A stretch of 58,217 nucleotides of DNA from a virus, in the IMG/VR virus record IMGVR_UViG_3300035181_001345, positions 1 to 58,217 of that record. The stretch is one strand, 5' to 3'. The translations under genes and the position numbers were made by a program. The notes under the pieces are model-generated. The model saw only the letters and a program-made list of their open reading frames with translations, ran no database searches and was not told the DNA's origin. The stretch's first letter is position 1, and every line of letters begins with the position of its first letter. Below, one piece after another: positions 33,773 through 40,969 of this stretch.

Positions 33773-35282
33773 CACAAATGTTAAACCTGAAGATTTAGTC
33801 GGAAAGTATGTAGTTTCCCCTATAGACAATAACACATATTGTCGTAAGAATGGTCAATTTTTACGACACCTCCAGTCACATAACGTTACATCATATCAAG
33901 AACTATTTGATAGATTATTCCCATCTATGATAAAAATTTGTTCATGTGGAACACTTTGTTCATTTGATCCACATGAAATGAGGTATGGACGCACATGTAA
34001 ATCCCGTAAATGTATAGGAAACACTATATCCAGTTCTAAAGAACTTAGAACCAAATCTGATTTAGATAATTTTAGAGCCAAATTTAAAAAGACGATGAGT
34101 TCTAAAAGTAAAGAAGAACTTGACCTAATCACAACAAAGAGAAAATTAACAAATATCACAAAATATGGTGTTGAACATCCGTGGAGTTCACCAATAATAA
34201 GAAACAAAATAAAGGTAACGGTAGATAAGAAATATCACTGCAACAATTTCAGTACTTCGTTAATTTCACCACAGTCAAAAATGTTATTGGATGACAAAGA
34301 GTGGTTATACGATCAACATTACAATTTACAAAAACCTTTATATGTAATTGCTCAAGAATTGGACGTAGGAGATCGAACAGTTGGAGTTCATCTTAAAAAA
34401 CATGGATTTTCAACTAAATTGTTCCAACATTCAAATTGGGAGATGGAGCTTTCAGATTTTCTAAATGAACACAATATCGTTTTTACAAAAAATAATAGAG
34501 ATGTTATCAAGCCAAGAGAACTTGATTTCTTTTTGCCCGACGCTAATGTAGCAATCGAACTGTGTGGGTTGTATTGGCATAGTGATAAACATGAACGGAT
34601 AGACAATAATTACCATTACCAAAAATATATAAGATGTAAGGAATTAGGAATTCAATTACTTACTATTTTTGAGGATGAATGGAAAAACAAAGAGCTAATT
34701 TTTAACAAAATTCTACATTTAACAAACAAGTCAACTCAACAAGTCGTGTATGCAAGAAATACCACTATAGACAACAATATTTTGATGGCCGACAGAAAAC
34801 GTTTTTTTGAATTAAACCACGTTCAGGGAGATGGTAAGGGAAGCATTGTAATCGGATTACGAAATAACACAAATGAACTGGTTGCCGCCAGCATATTTTC
34901 AAAGCATGAAAACCATGAGTATAAACTTGTTCGATTTGCCACAAGTCAACGAGTTATCGGTGGATTCTCCAAGATAATAAACAATTTTGAAACCAATTAT
35001 TCAGATTATCGCATAATAACAACATTTTCAGATAATAGATGGAGCACAGGTCAGGTTTACAAGAGTAATGGGTTCGATGTAATAACAGTACTCAAACCAG
35101 ATTACCAATATGTCCAACAAGGTAAACGTGTTCACAAATTTAACTTTAGACATAAAAGTTTGAAAAAACGTTTAAAACACTACGATCCATTGGTGTCAGA
35201 AAGTCAAAATTGTGTAAATAATGGAATATATAGAGTGTGGGATTGTGGGAAAATTGGTTATGGAAAATTTAGAGTTCATTAA
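33732..35282 (+). CDS. Homing endonuclease inside the split terL gene (zinc finger + Vsr/EDxHD + acetyltransferase-like)
   Basis: The 516-residue protein has Cys pairs near the N-terminus (CSCGTLC, then CKSRKC), the NITKYGVEHPW-type short repeat, a helix-turn-helix word (YVIAQELDVGDRTVGVHL), the nuclease core ELDFFLPDANVAIELCGLYW followed by HSD, and a GNAT-like C-terminus (NHVQGDGKGSI, FSDNRWSTGQVYKSNGF, PDYQYV). The frame opens at 33690, but ATG 33732 has a GGAGA site six bases upstream. It overlaps the terL N half by 41 bases and the C half by 23. It presumably cleaves terL alleles lacking the insertion, spreading the split gene arrangement. Confidence 0.85.
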   Translation: MNCCQHQPTLELANTNVKPEDLVGKYVVSPIDNNTYCRKNGQFLRHLQSHNVTSYQELFDRLFPSMIKICSCGTLCSFDPHEMRYGRTCKSRKCIGNTISSSKELRTKSDLDNFRAKFKKTMSSKSKEELDLITTKRKLTNITKYGVEHPWSSPIIRNKIKVTVDKKYHCNNFSTSLISPQSKMLLDDKEWLYDQHYNLQKPLYVIAQELDVGDRTVGVHLKKHGFSTKLFQHSNWEMELSDFLNEHNIVFTKNNRDVIKPRELDFFLPDANVAIELCGLYWHSDKHERIDNNYHYQKYIRCKELGIQLLTIFEDEWKNKELIFNKILHLTNKSTQQVVYARNTTIDNNILMADRKRFFELNHVQGDGKGSIVIGLRNNTNELVAASIFSKHENHEYKLVRFATSQRVIGGFSKIINNFETNYSDYRIITTFSDNRWSTGQVYKSNGFDVITVLKPDYQYVQQGKRVHKFNFRHKSLKKRLKHYDPLVSESQNCVNNGIYRVWDCGKIGYGKFRVH

Positions 35283-35604
35283 AAATAATATAGGGATAAA
35301 AATTAAATCCGAACATGGTTTTGTTGAATTTGATGGAATTCGAAAACAACAAAATAAGAAAACCTATCGGGTTAAGTTTACAAATGAAACCTACATTGAT
35401 GTTACTCATAATCATCGTTTTTTTGAATATAACACATCAAAAGAAGTATTCACACAAGATCTTTATCCAGGAATAGAGCTTGTTGGTGACAATCACAGTC
35501 GGGTGGAAGTTGAAAGTGTGAATTTCAATAAGGTTGAAGATGTTTATGATATAATTAATTCCCAAACTCACACATATATGACAAACGGGGTATTATCACA
35601 TAAT
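35260..35604 (+). other. Split intein, C fragment (115 aa)
   Basis: Block B appears as VTHNHRFF (Thr-x2-His), block F as VEDVYDII, and block G as the end NGVLSHN before the +1 Cys of the terminase. The AceL-TerL C fragment has 104 residues with the same layout. All catalytic residues (block B Thr and His, penultimate His, last Asn, +1 Cys) are present. Confidence 0.88.
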
Positions 35605-36432
35605 TGTCATTTCCTATCGTCAGATGCTTTGTTGATTAGTTCTCACGTATTAAACAATATTGTCACCAAAAACTTACCAGAACCAGATCAATATGGAATT
35701 CATTGGTTTGACACGCCAACTAAAGGTCAAAACTTTTTAATTGGCGTTGATCCATCTACAGGGACTGGTAGTGATATGAGTTCAATAGAAATATTTGAGT
35801 TTCCATCGTTAATTCAATATGGTGAATTTAGATCAAATACCACTTCTTCATCTGATTTATACAAAACTCTGAAATATGCTATAAGGTCAATTGAACGATT
35901 AGGAGCATTAGCTTACTTCTCTGTTGAGAATAATGGTGTTGGGGAAGGAATTATTGCTCTTTATCAGAATGACGATAATCCACCCGAAGCACATTTCGTA
36001 TCAGAGGTCGGTAAGGGGCGTTTGGGAATGACTACAACCGGGAAATCGAAGGCTAAAGCATGTAATAATCTAAAGGAGTTGATCACTAAAGGAAAAATGG
36101 GAGTGAAATCAAAACCTTTACTTGCAGAACTAAAGACATATGTGCGAAAGATGGGAACTTATGCAGCACAATATGGTTCAACTGATGATTCCATCTCAGC
36201 AACATTAATCATTGTTCGTATAATTGAGGAGATTTCAATGTTTGAAGATAAAGCATTCGAATTGTTATATCAAATGGAAGAGATTGAAGATGGATATGAC
36301 CAAGAGCAGTATGATGAAACTGAGCAGGGTACACCAATGGTTTATACTCAGGGGTATGGACATGTGAAGCCTAGAGGAACTTTTACTGACCCAAATGATC
36401 CGAACAGCTTTGATCCGTTTGGGGGCATGTAA
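35260..36432 (+). CDS. gp17: Terminase large subunit, C-terminal half preceded by split intein C (T4 gp17-like)
   Basis: Residues 1-115 are the intein C fragment, and residues 116-390 are the nuclease half of terminase, beginning at Cys codon 35605 (CHFLSSDALLIS). The RNase H-like nuclease acids appear in LIGVDPSTGTGSD, SVENNGVGEG and DDSISATLI. This half cuts the concatemer and holds DNA during packaging. The frame is open from 35221, but ATG 35260 follows GGGAAAATT and gives an intein C start (MENLEFIKNNIGI) like that of AceL-TerL. Without trans-splicing neither half would be functional, so the intein should be active. Confidence 0.9.
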   Translation: MENLEFIKNNIGIKIKSEHGFVEFDGIRKQQNKKTYRVKFTNETYIDVTHNHRFFEYNTSKEVFTQDLYPGIELVGDNHSRVEVESVNFNKVEDVYDIINSQTHTYMTNGVLSHNCHFLSSDALLISSHVLNNIVTKNLPEPDQYGIHWFDTPTKGQNFLIGVDPSTGTGSDMSSIEIFEFPSLIQYGEFRSNTTSSSDLYKTLKYAIRSIERLGALAYFSVENNGVGEGIIALYQNDDNPPEAHFVSEVGKGRLGMTTTGKSKAKACNNLKELITKGKMGVKSKPLLAELKTYVRKMGTYAAQYGSTDDSISATLIIVRIIEEISMFEDKAFELLYQMEEIEDGYDQEQYDETEQGTPMVYTQGYGHVKPRGTFTDPNDPNSFDPFGGM

Positions 36433-36577
36433 TGAATTAGGGTAAAGAGAACTGTTAAATACTAAAAAATAGTTTTAAACGGTTTTAAAATAGTTTAAAT
36501 ATTATATAGTTATTACATGCGGGTGGGACAATGTAATTATACAACATAAAAACAAATCAGTCAACAGTTATTTTTGA

Positions 36578-36585
36578 TATAAATA
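36578..36585 (+). promoter_or_regulatory. Late promoter TATAAATA
   Basis: Exact TATAAATA, 26 bases before ATG 36604. The 171-base gap from 36433 otherwise holds three short GTTTTAAA-type repeats (about 36472-36499) and no gene. Confidence 0.7.
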
Positions 36586-36603
36586 CAATAAAGAGGTTTT
36601 CAT

Positions 36604-37116
36604 ATGACAACGTTACTAGAACTTACGCTTAAAAATTTACAGAAGTCGTCGGAAGATGCATTTCCCGATACATCCAAAAGGCAAAAGGTAGTAAGCTCTA
36701 TAAACATTTCAAACGTGAAACTGCTGCCATATACTAAGTCTAATGTGCTTAAAGTTGATGCTGTTGCTAATAGTGGAGGACATAGATATAACTGTTCTAT
36801 TGAGTTTGAAAATGTTTTTTATGAGACACAACCATCGAACAGATTAGTTTCATTTGATGGTTCCGATGGAACCAGTTACAACATTCACCCCATCAATTCA
36901 GGTGTAAATGACGTTAAAGTGAAGTGTAATTGTATGGATTTTTATTACAGATTTGCTCAAACCAATTATCAAAAAGATTCATTGGATGGAAATCCACCTC
37001 CTCCGTACGTAAAGAAAACAAACAGACCCGATGTTAATCCTTCTCACAAACCTGGAATGTGTAAACATTTGTTCAAGTTGATAGATCAACTTGAAGTCAT
37101 GAGAATCGTGATTTAA
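36604..37116 (+). CDS. SWIM-type zinc finger protein, 170 aa
   Basis: The protein has Cys108-x-Cys110 (VKCNCMDF) and Cys153-x-His155 (GMCKHLFKL), separated by 42 residues. This CxC...CxH pattern, with the fixed HxP-C-K-H context, is that of a SWIM zinc finger, a DNA- or protein-binding module. The upstream 100 residues look beta-rich. The family is familiar from T4-like genomes as an uncharacterised protein near structural genes. It has its own late promoter, so a virion or packaging-related role is possible. Its stop shares bases with the convergent gene. Confidence 0.65.
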   Translation: MTTLLELTLKNLQKSSEDAFPDTSKRQKVVSSINISNVKLLPYTKSNVLKVDAVANSGGHRYNCSIEFENVFYETQPSNRLVSFDGSDGTSYNIHPINSGVNDVKVKCNCMDFYYRFAQTNYQKDSLDGNPPPPYVKKTNRPDVNPSHKPGMCKHLFKLIDQLEVMRIVI

Positions 37117-37709
37117 TTTTTTGTTGAAGTGAGAGTTTTTAGAGAAATGGATCTTGTTTTCTTCTTTACGGGGTGATCCATAGACTCTAAAATTTGTCGT
37201 ACTTTAACTTCCTTCTCATTAACTACACTTTTCTTCTTCTTTTCAATCTTTCTTGGTGTTTTTATTATTGGGGTAATATGTTCAGTTACTGTTTCTTCTT
37301 CCTCAACAGCATCATGGTTTTGCATATAATTTAAAATTGATTTAGGAGAAGCTTTCTCTTCTTCATATTCTTCACCTTCCTCATTATTTTCATCTTTTGA
37401 GTTTGATTTGGGTGACACAGAAACTGATACGTCATCAACAGCAATAACAGTACCTTTCAGAGGAGTAAACAATTGACCGTTTATTATAACTTCAACGCTA
37501 CAATCATGAGTTCCTCTATCGAGAAAAGAAACAGGGGGAATAGTAGTTATGAAAGTAGATTGAGAATCTCGCTTACAATCAAACATTAAATTAAACCCTT
37601 CACAATGAATTATAAGCCTGGAACGGGCATCTTCTGTAGAAGCTCCTTCAACTCTTAAATCAAATTCCACTGTTGTTTGTTTTGTACGATTGACGGTAAT
37701 AGTGTCCAT
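37113..37709 (-). CDS. Probable Ig-like / beta-sandwich structural protein with charged tail, 198 aa
   Basis: Residues 1-100 look like an immunoglobulin-type beta domain (TTVEFDLRVEG, RLIIHCEGFNLMFDC, STFITTIPPVSF, GTHDCSVEVIING). Residues 100-198 are very acidic, then basic, and probably disordered. The composition is like decoration or core-related proteins of T4-like heads, but I cannot assign a named family. A GATAAATA box lies upstream on the minus strand, so it is late. It belongs to a three-gene minus-strand group (38833 to 37113). Confidence 0.6.
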   Translation of the reverse strand: MDTITVNRTKQTTVEFDLRVEGASTEDARSRLIIHCEGFNLMFDCKRDSQSTFITTIPPVSFLDRGTHDCSVEVIINGQLFTPLKGTVIAVDDVSVSVSPKSNSKDENNEEGEEYEEEKASPKSILNYMQNHDAVEEEETVTEHITPIIKTPRKIEKKKKSVVNEKEVKVRQILESMDHPVKKKTRSISLKTLTSTKN

Positions 37710-37727
37710 GTTTAAACCTTTTTTGTT

Positions 37728-37735
37728 TATTTATC
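37728..37735 (-). promoter_or_regulatory. Late promoter GATAAATA, minus strand
   Basis: GATAAATA on the minus strand, 18 bases before the ATG at 37709 and overlapping the upstream gene's stop. Confidence 0.5.
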
Positions 37736-38198
37736 GTTTGGTGAATTTATCAATGAATACTTGTATTTTTTTCTTAAACTCATTTTTTAAATTTGTAACT
37801 GATACCGATATAATACCTGCAGTTCCCGCTGTAAATCTGGTTACTTGTAAAATAACTTTAGAGTGATATTGAGGAACGTAATATTCCTTAACGATTGGGT
37901 CTTTGTCCTTAACCTTTAACTCGACGACAATTTTATCAACCGGCCTTGGGGGATTGTATGGTGTTAAATATTCTAATGGTTTAATTCCAGGTGTTACTCT
38001 TCCTGTTGGACTCACTGGAGTGTAAAACTGATGTATTTCTCCAGGAGCCAATGGTCGAGATCCTCCATCATATTGTATTGGTGATGTTACAGTGACTGTA
38101 TATTGACAACACTTAGCAAGATTAAATTGTGCTAATATTAATCCACAGCATGCTGGAGCACCAAGACCTTTTAGAAGAATGCCACCCATAGAATCCAC
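37731..38198 (-). CDS. Unknown probable structural protein, 155 aa
   Basis: The N-terminus has a Gly/Cys-rich hydrophobic stretch (GGILLKGLGAPACCGLILAQ), then a beta-rich middle (YYVPQYHSKVILQVTRFTAGTAGIISVSVTN) and a basic end. I recognise no family. It starts 12 bases after the end of the 207-residue gene and is probably co-transcribed with it. The middle looks like an Ig-like or fibre-type fold. A virion role is inferred only from its neighbours. Confidence 0.55.
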   Translation of the reverse strand: MDSMGGILLKGLGAPACCGLILAQFNLAKCCQYTVTVTSPIQYDGGSRPLAPGEIHQFYTPVSPTGRVTPGIKPLEYLTPYNPPRPVDKIVVELKVKDKDPIVKEYYVPQYHSKVILQVTRFTAGTAGIISVSVTNLKNEFKKKIQVFIDKFTKR

Positions 38199-38209
38199 AA
38201 TATTTTCCT

Positions 38210-38833
38210 TTATACTGGAAGTCGTTCACATACTTCAGTGACTGATGGACTGCCCGTAGAATCCCTAAGATTAAATACTTCAATAGGTGTAATTCCATCA
38301 TCATCGTAAACAGTTAACGTCATGGCTGATTTATCTATTCTTGTTCTATTTCTTTCATATTTTAATAATGTTGTCATTAGGTTAATAGCTGTAGTCACAT
38401 TGATATAAGTTTGTTGTGCATCCGCGTGAGTTTCATTCTGAAATGACCCCATTGTTCCAGGTACCATATGGTTTGTTGCTGTTGCATCCCATACACCATT
38501 AACAATAGTACTGATATCTGTTGGTGTGATAGTGGCATTACCTGCAGTAGTGAGGTCGATATTAACAGCCTGGAACCGTTCTCCAGTACTATCCAATGCA
38601 ACTCCTCCATCAATTCTAGCAACATAAGTGTTTAATGAATTAAACCCCAATGTATCAGTAAAATCAAATTTATAAAAACCATCCCCAACCTCAGTCATTG
38701 TTAGTTCTGGTCCACTACCAGGAACTACAAGTGTTTGGGATGTTTCAGTTATTTTCCAAATACGTATTGTAGGTAACAGACCCAACGCAGGTTCGTTGTT
38801 TTGGGTTAAGAATGAACTAATGATGACATTCAT
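38210..38833 (-). CDS. Phage virion-associated protein of a widespread unnamed family, 207 aa
   Basis: The C-terminal part (YERNRTRIDKSAMTLTVYDDD, then VFNLRDSTGSPSVTEVCERL) has the look of a family often seen beside phage tail and terminase genes, where an N-R-x-x-I-D ... T-L-T-V-Y-D-D-D string is typical. The N-terminal half is beta-rich (IRIWKITETS, GDGFYKFDFTD, YVARIDG). The exact function is unknown; a baseplate or fibre link is plausible given that the fibre cluster begins just past the divergent promoter region. AAGGAAG is the ribosome site. Confidence 0.6.
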   Translation of the reverse strand: MNVIISSFLTQNNEPALGLLPTIRIWKITETSQTLVVPGSGPELTMTEVGDGFYKFDFTDTLGFNSLNTYVARIDGGVALDSTGERFQAVNIDLTTAGNATITPTDISTIVNGVWDATATNHMVPGTMGSFQNETHADAQQTYINVTTAINLMTTLLKYERNRTRIDKSAMTLTVYDDDGITPIEVFNLRDSTGSPSVTEVCERLPV

Positions 38834-38864
38834 TTGACTTCCTTGTTTTTAAAATGTTTCTTAT

Positions 38865-38872
38865 TATTTATT
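38865..38872 (-). promoter_or_regulatory. Late-promoter-like AATAAATA, minus strand, in divergent region
   Basis: AATAAATA on the minus strand, 31 bases before ATG 38833. The divergent gap 38834-38999 also has AGTAAATA on the plus strand at 38956-38963 but no gene that I can support. Confidence 0.45.
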
Positions 38873-38999
38873 GTTTACAAACACAAAGAAGAATCGAAGT
38901 ATGTTTTTAACCTATTAAATTTGTTAAACAAATCTAATAATTATTTTAAAAGTGAAGTAAATACACTAACAACGAATAACATCCTTACAAAGGAAAGAC

Positions 39000-39350
39000 A
39001 TGCCATTAGTTTTATCCAAACCAGTCCAAGGTGGCTTGGGTAGTGTTTTGGGATACCCAAGCACATACACAGTCCCTCCTAATACACAAACGATACTGGT
39101 CCAAAGTAGTGGAATATCTGCTAAATGGATTGTAACGATCACAGATCAACCAAATACTAAAGCTCAAGCATTTGAAATTTTAGCAGTTAAGGTGGGAACT
39201 ACCGTTTCATACAATTCATATGGTATTGTGGGAGATAGTTTGAATTTTACTCTTGAAGTGAGTATTCAATCCGGACTGATTACAATTAGTGTAATTAACC
39301 ATGAGAGTTTTGATTTTGTAATAAATATAGCAAATATAAAGACAACGTAA
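39000..39350 (+). CDS. Small fibre-associated protein, 116 aa
   Basis: A beta-rich protein whose core (AKWIVTITD, FEILAVKVG, VSYNSYGIVGDSL) reappears as the C-terminal 95 residues of the next protein (AKWIVYATQ, FEVLGATNG, VDYNEYGILRLG). The two therefore share a domain that probably sits at a fibre tip or joint. It starts at ATG 39000 after AAAGGAAAG. A stand-alone copy of a fibre domain may act as a chaperone or an alternative tip; this is inference. Confidence 0.6.
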   Translation: MPLVLSKPVQGGLGSVLGYPSTYTVPPNTQTILVQSSGISAKWIVTITDQPNTKAQAFEILAVKVGTTVSYNSYGIVGDSLNFTLEVSIQSGLITISVINHESFDFVINIANIKTT

Positions 39351-39395
39351 TTGAATTTATTAACCAAATAACAAATTTTTAGGAGTGAGTTTATC

Positions 39396-40595
39396 ATGGC
39401 TTTATCAATGTTTCGTATTACAAAAGGTTTAGAATTAGACAATATTCAAATTCTTGAAGGTGCTGGTGTACCAGGAGCAGCGGGTGACCCAAGTTTGGCT
39501 CCCGTAGGTTCGTTGTATCTTGATCATAGTTCTGGCGATTTATATACAAAAATTACTGCTGGAGTAGGTACCAATAAGTGGTCCAAACAAGCTGCATCCA
39601 GTTATGTAGATTCTCAGATTACTAATCTTCAAACAGAAATCACAAACTTAGGAAATGCGTTTAATTATGTTGGAGTGTTAACAGCTGGTGTTGCACAAGT
39701 AACTCCTTTTGATTTAGCAACTCTCCCAACAAATGGAAAAGACGCTGGAGATTATTATAAGGCATCAACATCAGGTTGGTTCGTTGTTGGAGCAGGTACA
39801 GCTTTCTATGCAAATGCAGGTGACGGTTTAGTCTGGAATACATCTGGTGGTGTTGATATAATTGATAATACAAACTCGAACGTGCAGGGTACAGCAAATT
39901 TGATCGCAGTGTCAGGTTCTTCTGATGTGGGTTATGTAATAACAATTGATCCAGCATTTGTTGGTCGTATGACTACAGTAGAAGGTGATATTACCACAAT
40001 AAATGGAAGTATTACAACGATTAATGGTCAGATTTCTACATTACAGGGTCAATCTAATAACGTACAAACAGAAGTTGATGCCATTGAAACATCCGTTGGT
40101 GGTTTAGTTAATGCTAATGGTACATTTAATGCAGCAGGAGCAACATTTAACAATGTTACCTCTCCAACAAGTATCACAAACGTATTGACACAATTGGATT
40201 CCGCGATTGGTGCTGGTGTAACTACAAATACAATCATCACTGCTGGTAGTTCTGTTGATTCTAATATTCAAGCACTTGCAGATTATGTTGAACAGTCTGG
40301 TAAGAAAGTTGTTGGAACTGGTACACAAAGTATTACAGATACAGTTACTGCGGTTGTTGCTAAATGGATCGTTTACGCAACACAAACAGGAACACCTGCT
40401 AATATGTCCTCTTTTGAAGTATTAGGTGCAACTAATGGTGCAGATGTTGATTATAACGAATATGGAATTTTAAGGCTTGGCGTTGGTGTTGCTGGAATTG
40501 CAGCAGCTGTTACAGTATCAGGTGGTGATTTAGTGCTAACAGTAACATCTACAACAAACATGGAAGTTAAGATCAAGCGCGTTTCTGCAGTTTAA
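39396..40595 (+). CDS. Tail fibre protein, 399 aa
   Basis: The protein begins with FRITKGLELDNIQILEGAGV and a GSLYLDHSSGDLY module (also seen in the next gene). A trimeric-coiled-coil-type region of TTINGSITTINGQISTLQGQ follows (residues about 190-235), and the C-terminal domain is shared with the 116-residue protein. A long helical middle with beta ends fits a trimeric fibre segment. It has a TAGGAG site. It forms part of the fibre cluster 39000-50619. Confidence 0.75.
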   Translation: MALSMFRITKGLELDNIQILEGAGVPGAAGDPSLAPVGSLYLDHSSGDLYTKITAGVGTNKWSKQAASSYVDSQITNLQTEITNLGNAFNYVGVLTAGVAQVTPFDLATLPTNGKDAGDYYKASTSGWFVVGAGTAFYANAGDGLVWNTSGGVDIIDNTNSNVQGTANLIAVSGSSDVGYVITIDPAFVGRMTTVEGDITTINGSITTINGQISTLQGQSNNVQTEVDAIETSVGGLVNANGTFNAAGATFNNVTSPTSITNVLTQLDSAIGAGVTTNTIITAGSSVDSNIQALADYVEQSGKKVVGTGTQSITDTVTAVVAKWIVYATQTGTPANMSSFEVLGATNGADVDYNEYGILRLGVGVAGIAAAVTVSGGDLVLTVTSTTNMEVKIKRVSAV

Positions 40596-40617
40596 TCTTT
40601 TTTAAAAGGAAACAACC

Positions 40618-40950
40618 TTGGCTCACATAGACAGTGCATTTAGAATTGAAACATTATCATTAAGTGATGATGTTTTAATAACGCAAGGCACAATTGATCC
40701 TTCAGTAACCGGTTACGAGGCCCCTGAAGGATCTCTATTCCTTCGTTCTTTTGGAACAGATAGTGGGTTGTACCTTAAAACAGGACAAACTAACACAGAT
40801 TGGGTTTTATTATCAACAGCAACAGCAAGTGGGATATTGGCAGGTACATATGGAACTGCTAGTTCTGTTGGACAGTTTACGGTAGATCAAACTGGGAAAT
40901 TAATATCAGCACAAAATATAGAAATATCACTAGATGCAGGAACATTTTAA
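40618..40950 (+). CDS. Small fibre module protein, 110 aa, TTG start
   Basis: It resembles the N-terminus of the preceding fibre (LSLSDDVLITQGTIDP, then EAPEGSLFLRSFGTDSGLYL). The last part (YGTASSVGQFTVDQTGKLIS) resembles the repeat units of the 1028-residue fibre, and the end DAGTF is like the DGGTF end of that fibre. The start is TTG at 40618 after AAAAGGAAA. It may be a short attachment or tip protein, or a remnant of a larger fibre. Confidence 0.6.
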   Translation: MAHIDSAFRIETLSLSDDVLITQGTIDPSVTGYEAPEGSLFLRSFGTDSGLYLKTGQTNTDWVLLSTATASGILAGTYGTASSVGQFTVDQTGKLISAQNIEISLDAGTF

Positions 40951-40969
40951 CCAAAAATAGGAGTAGTAA

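Noticed and set aside
33656-35607. Group I or II intron as the explanation for the split terminase
   Set aside because: The break is flanked by Cys1 and His-Asn/Cys intein motifs in frame, and the bases show no intron core that I could recognise.
36472-36499. Three GTTTTAAA-type repeats as an origin or binding site
   Set aside because: Short and A/T-rich in an A/T-rich genome; chance is likely and nothing else supports a function.
38834-39043. Plus-strand frame of 69 codons in the divergent region
   Set aside because: No ribosome site, Lys/Asn/Leu-rich, and it overlaps the better-supported 39000-39350 gene in another frame.
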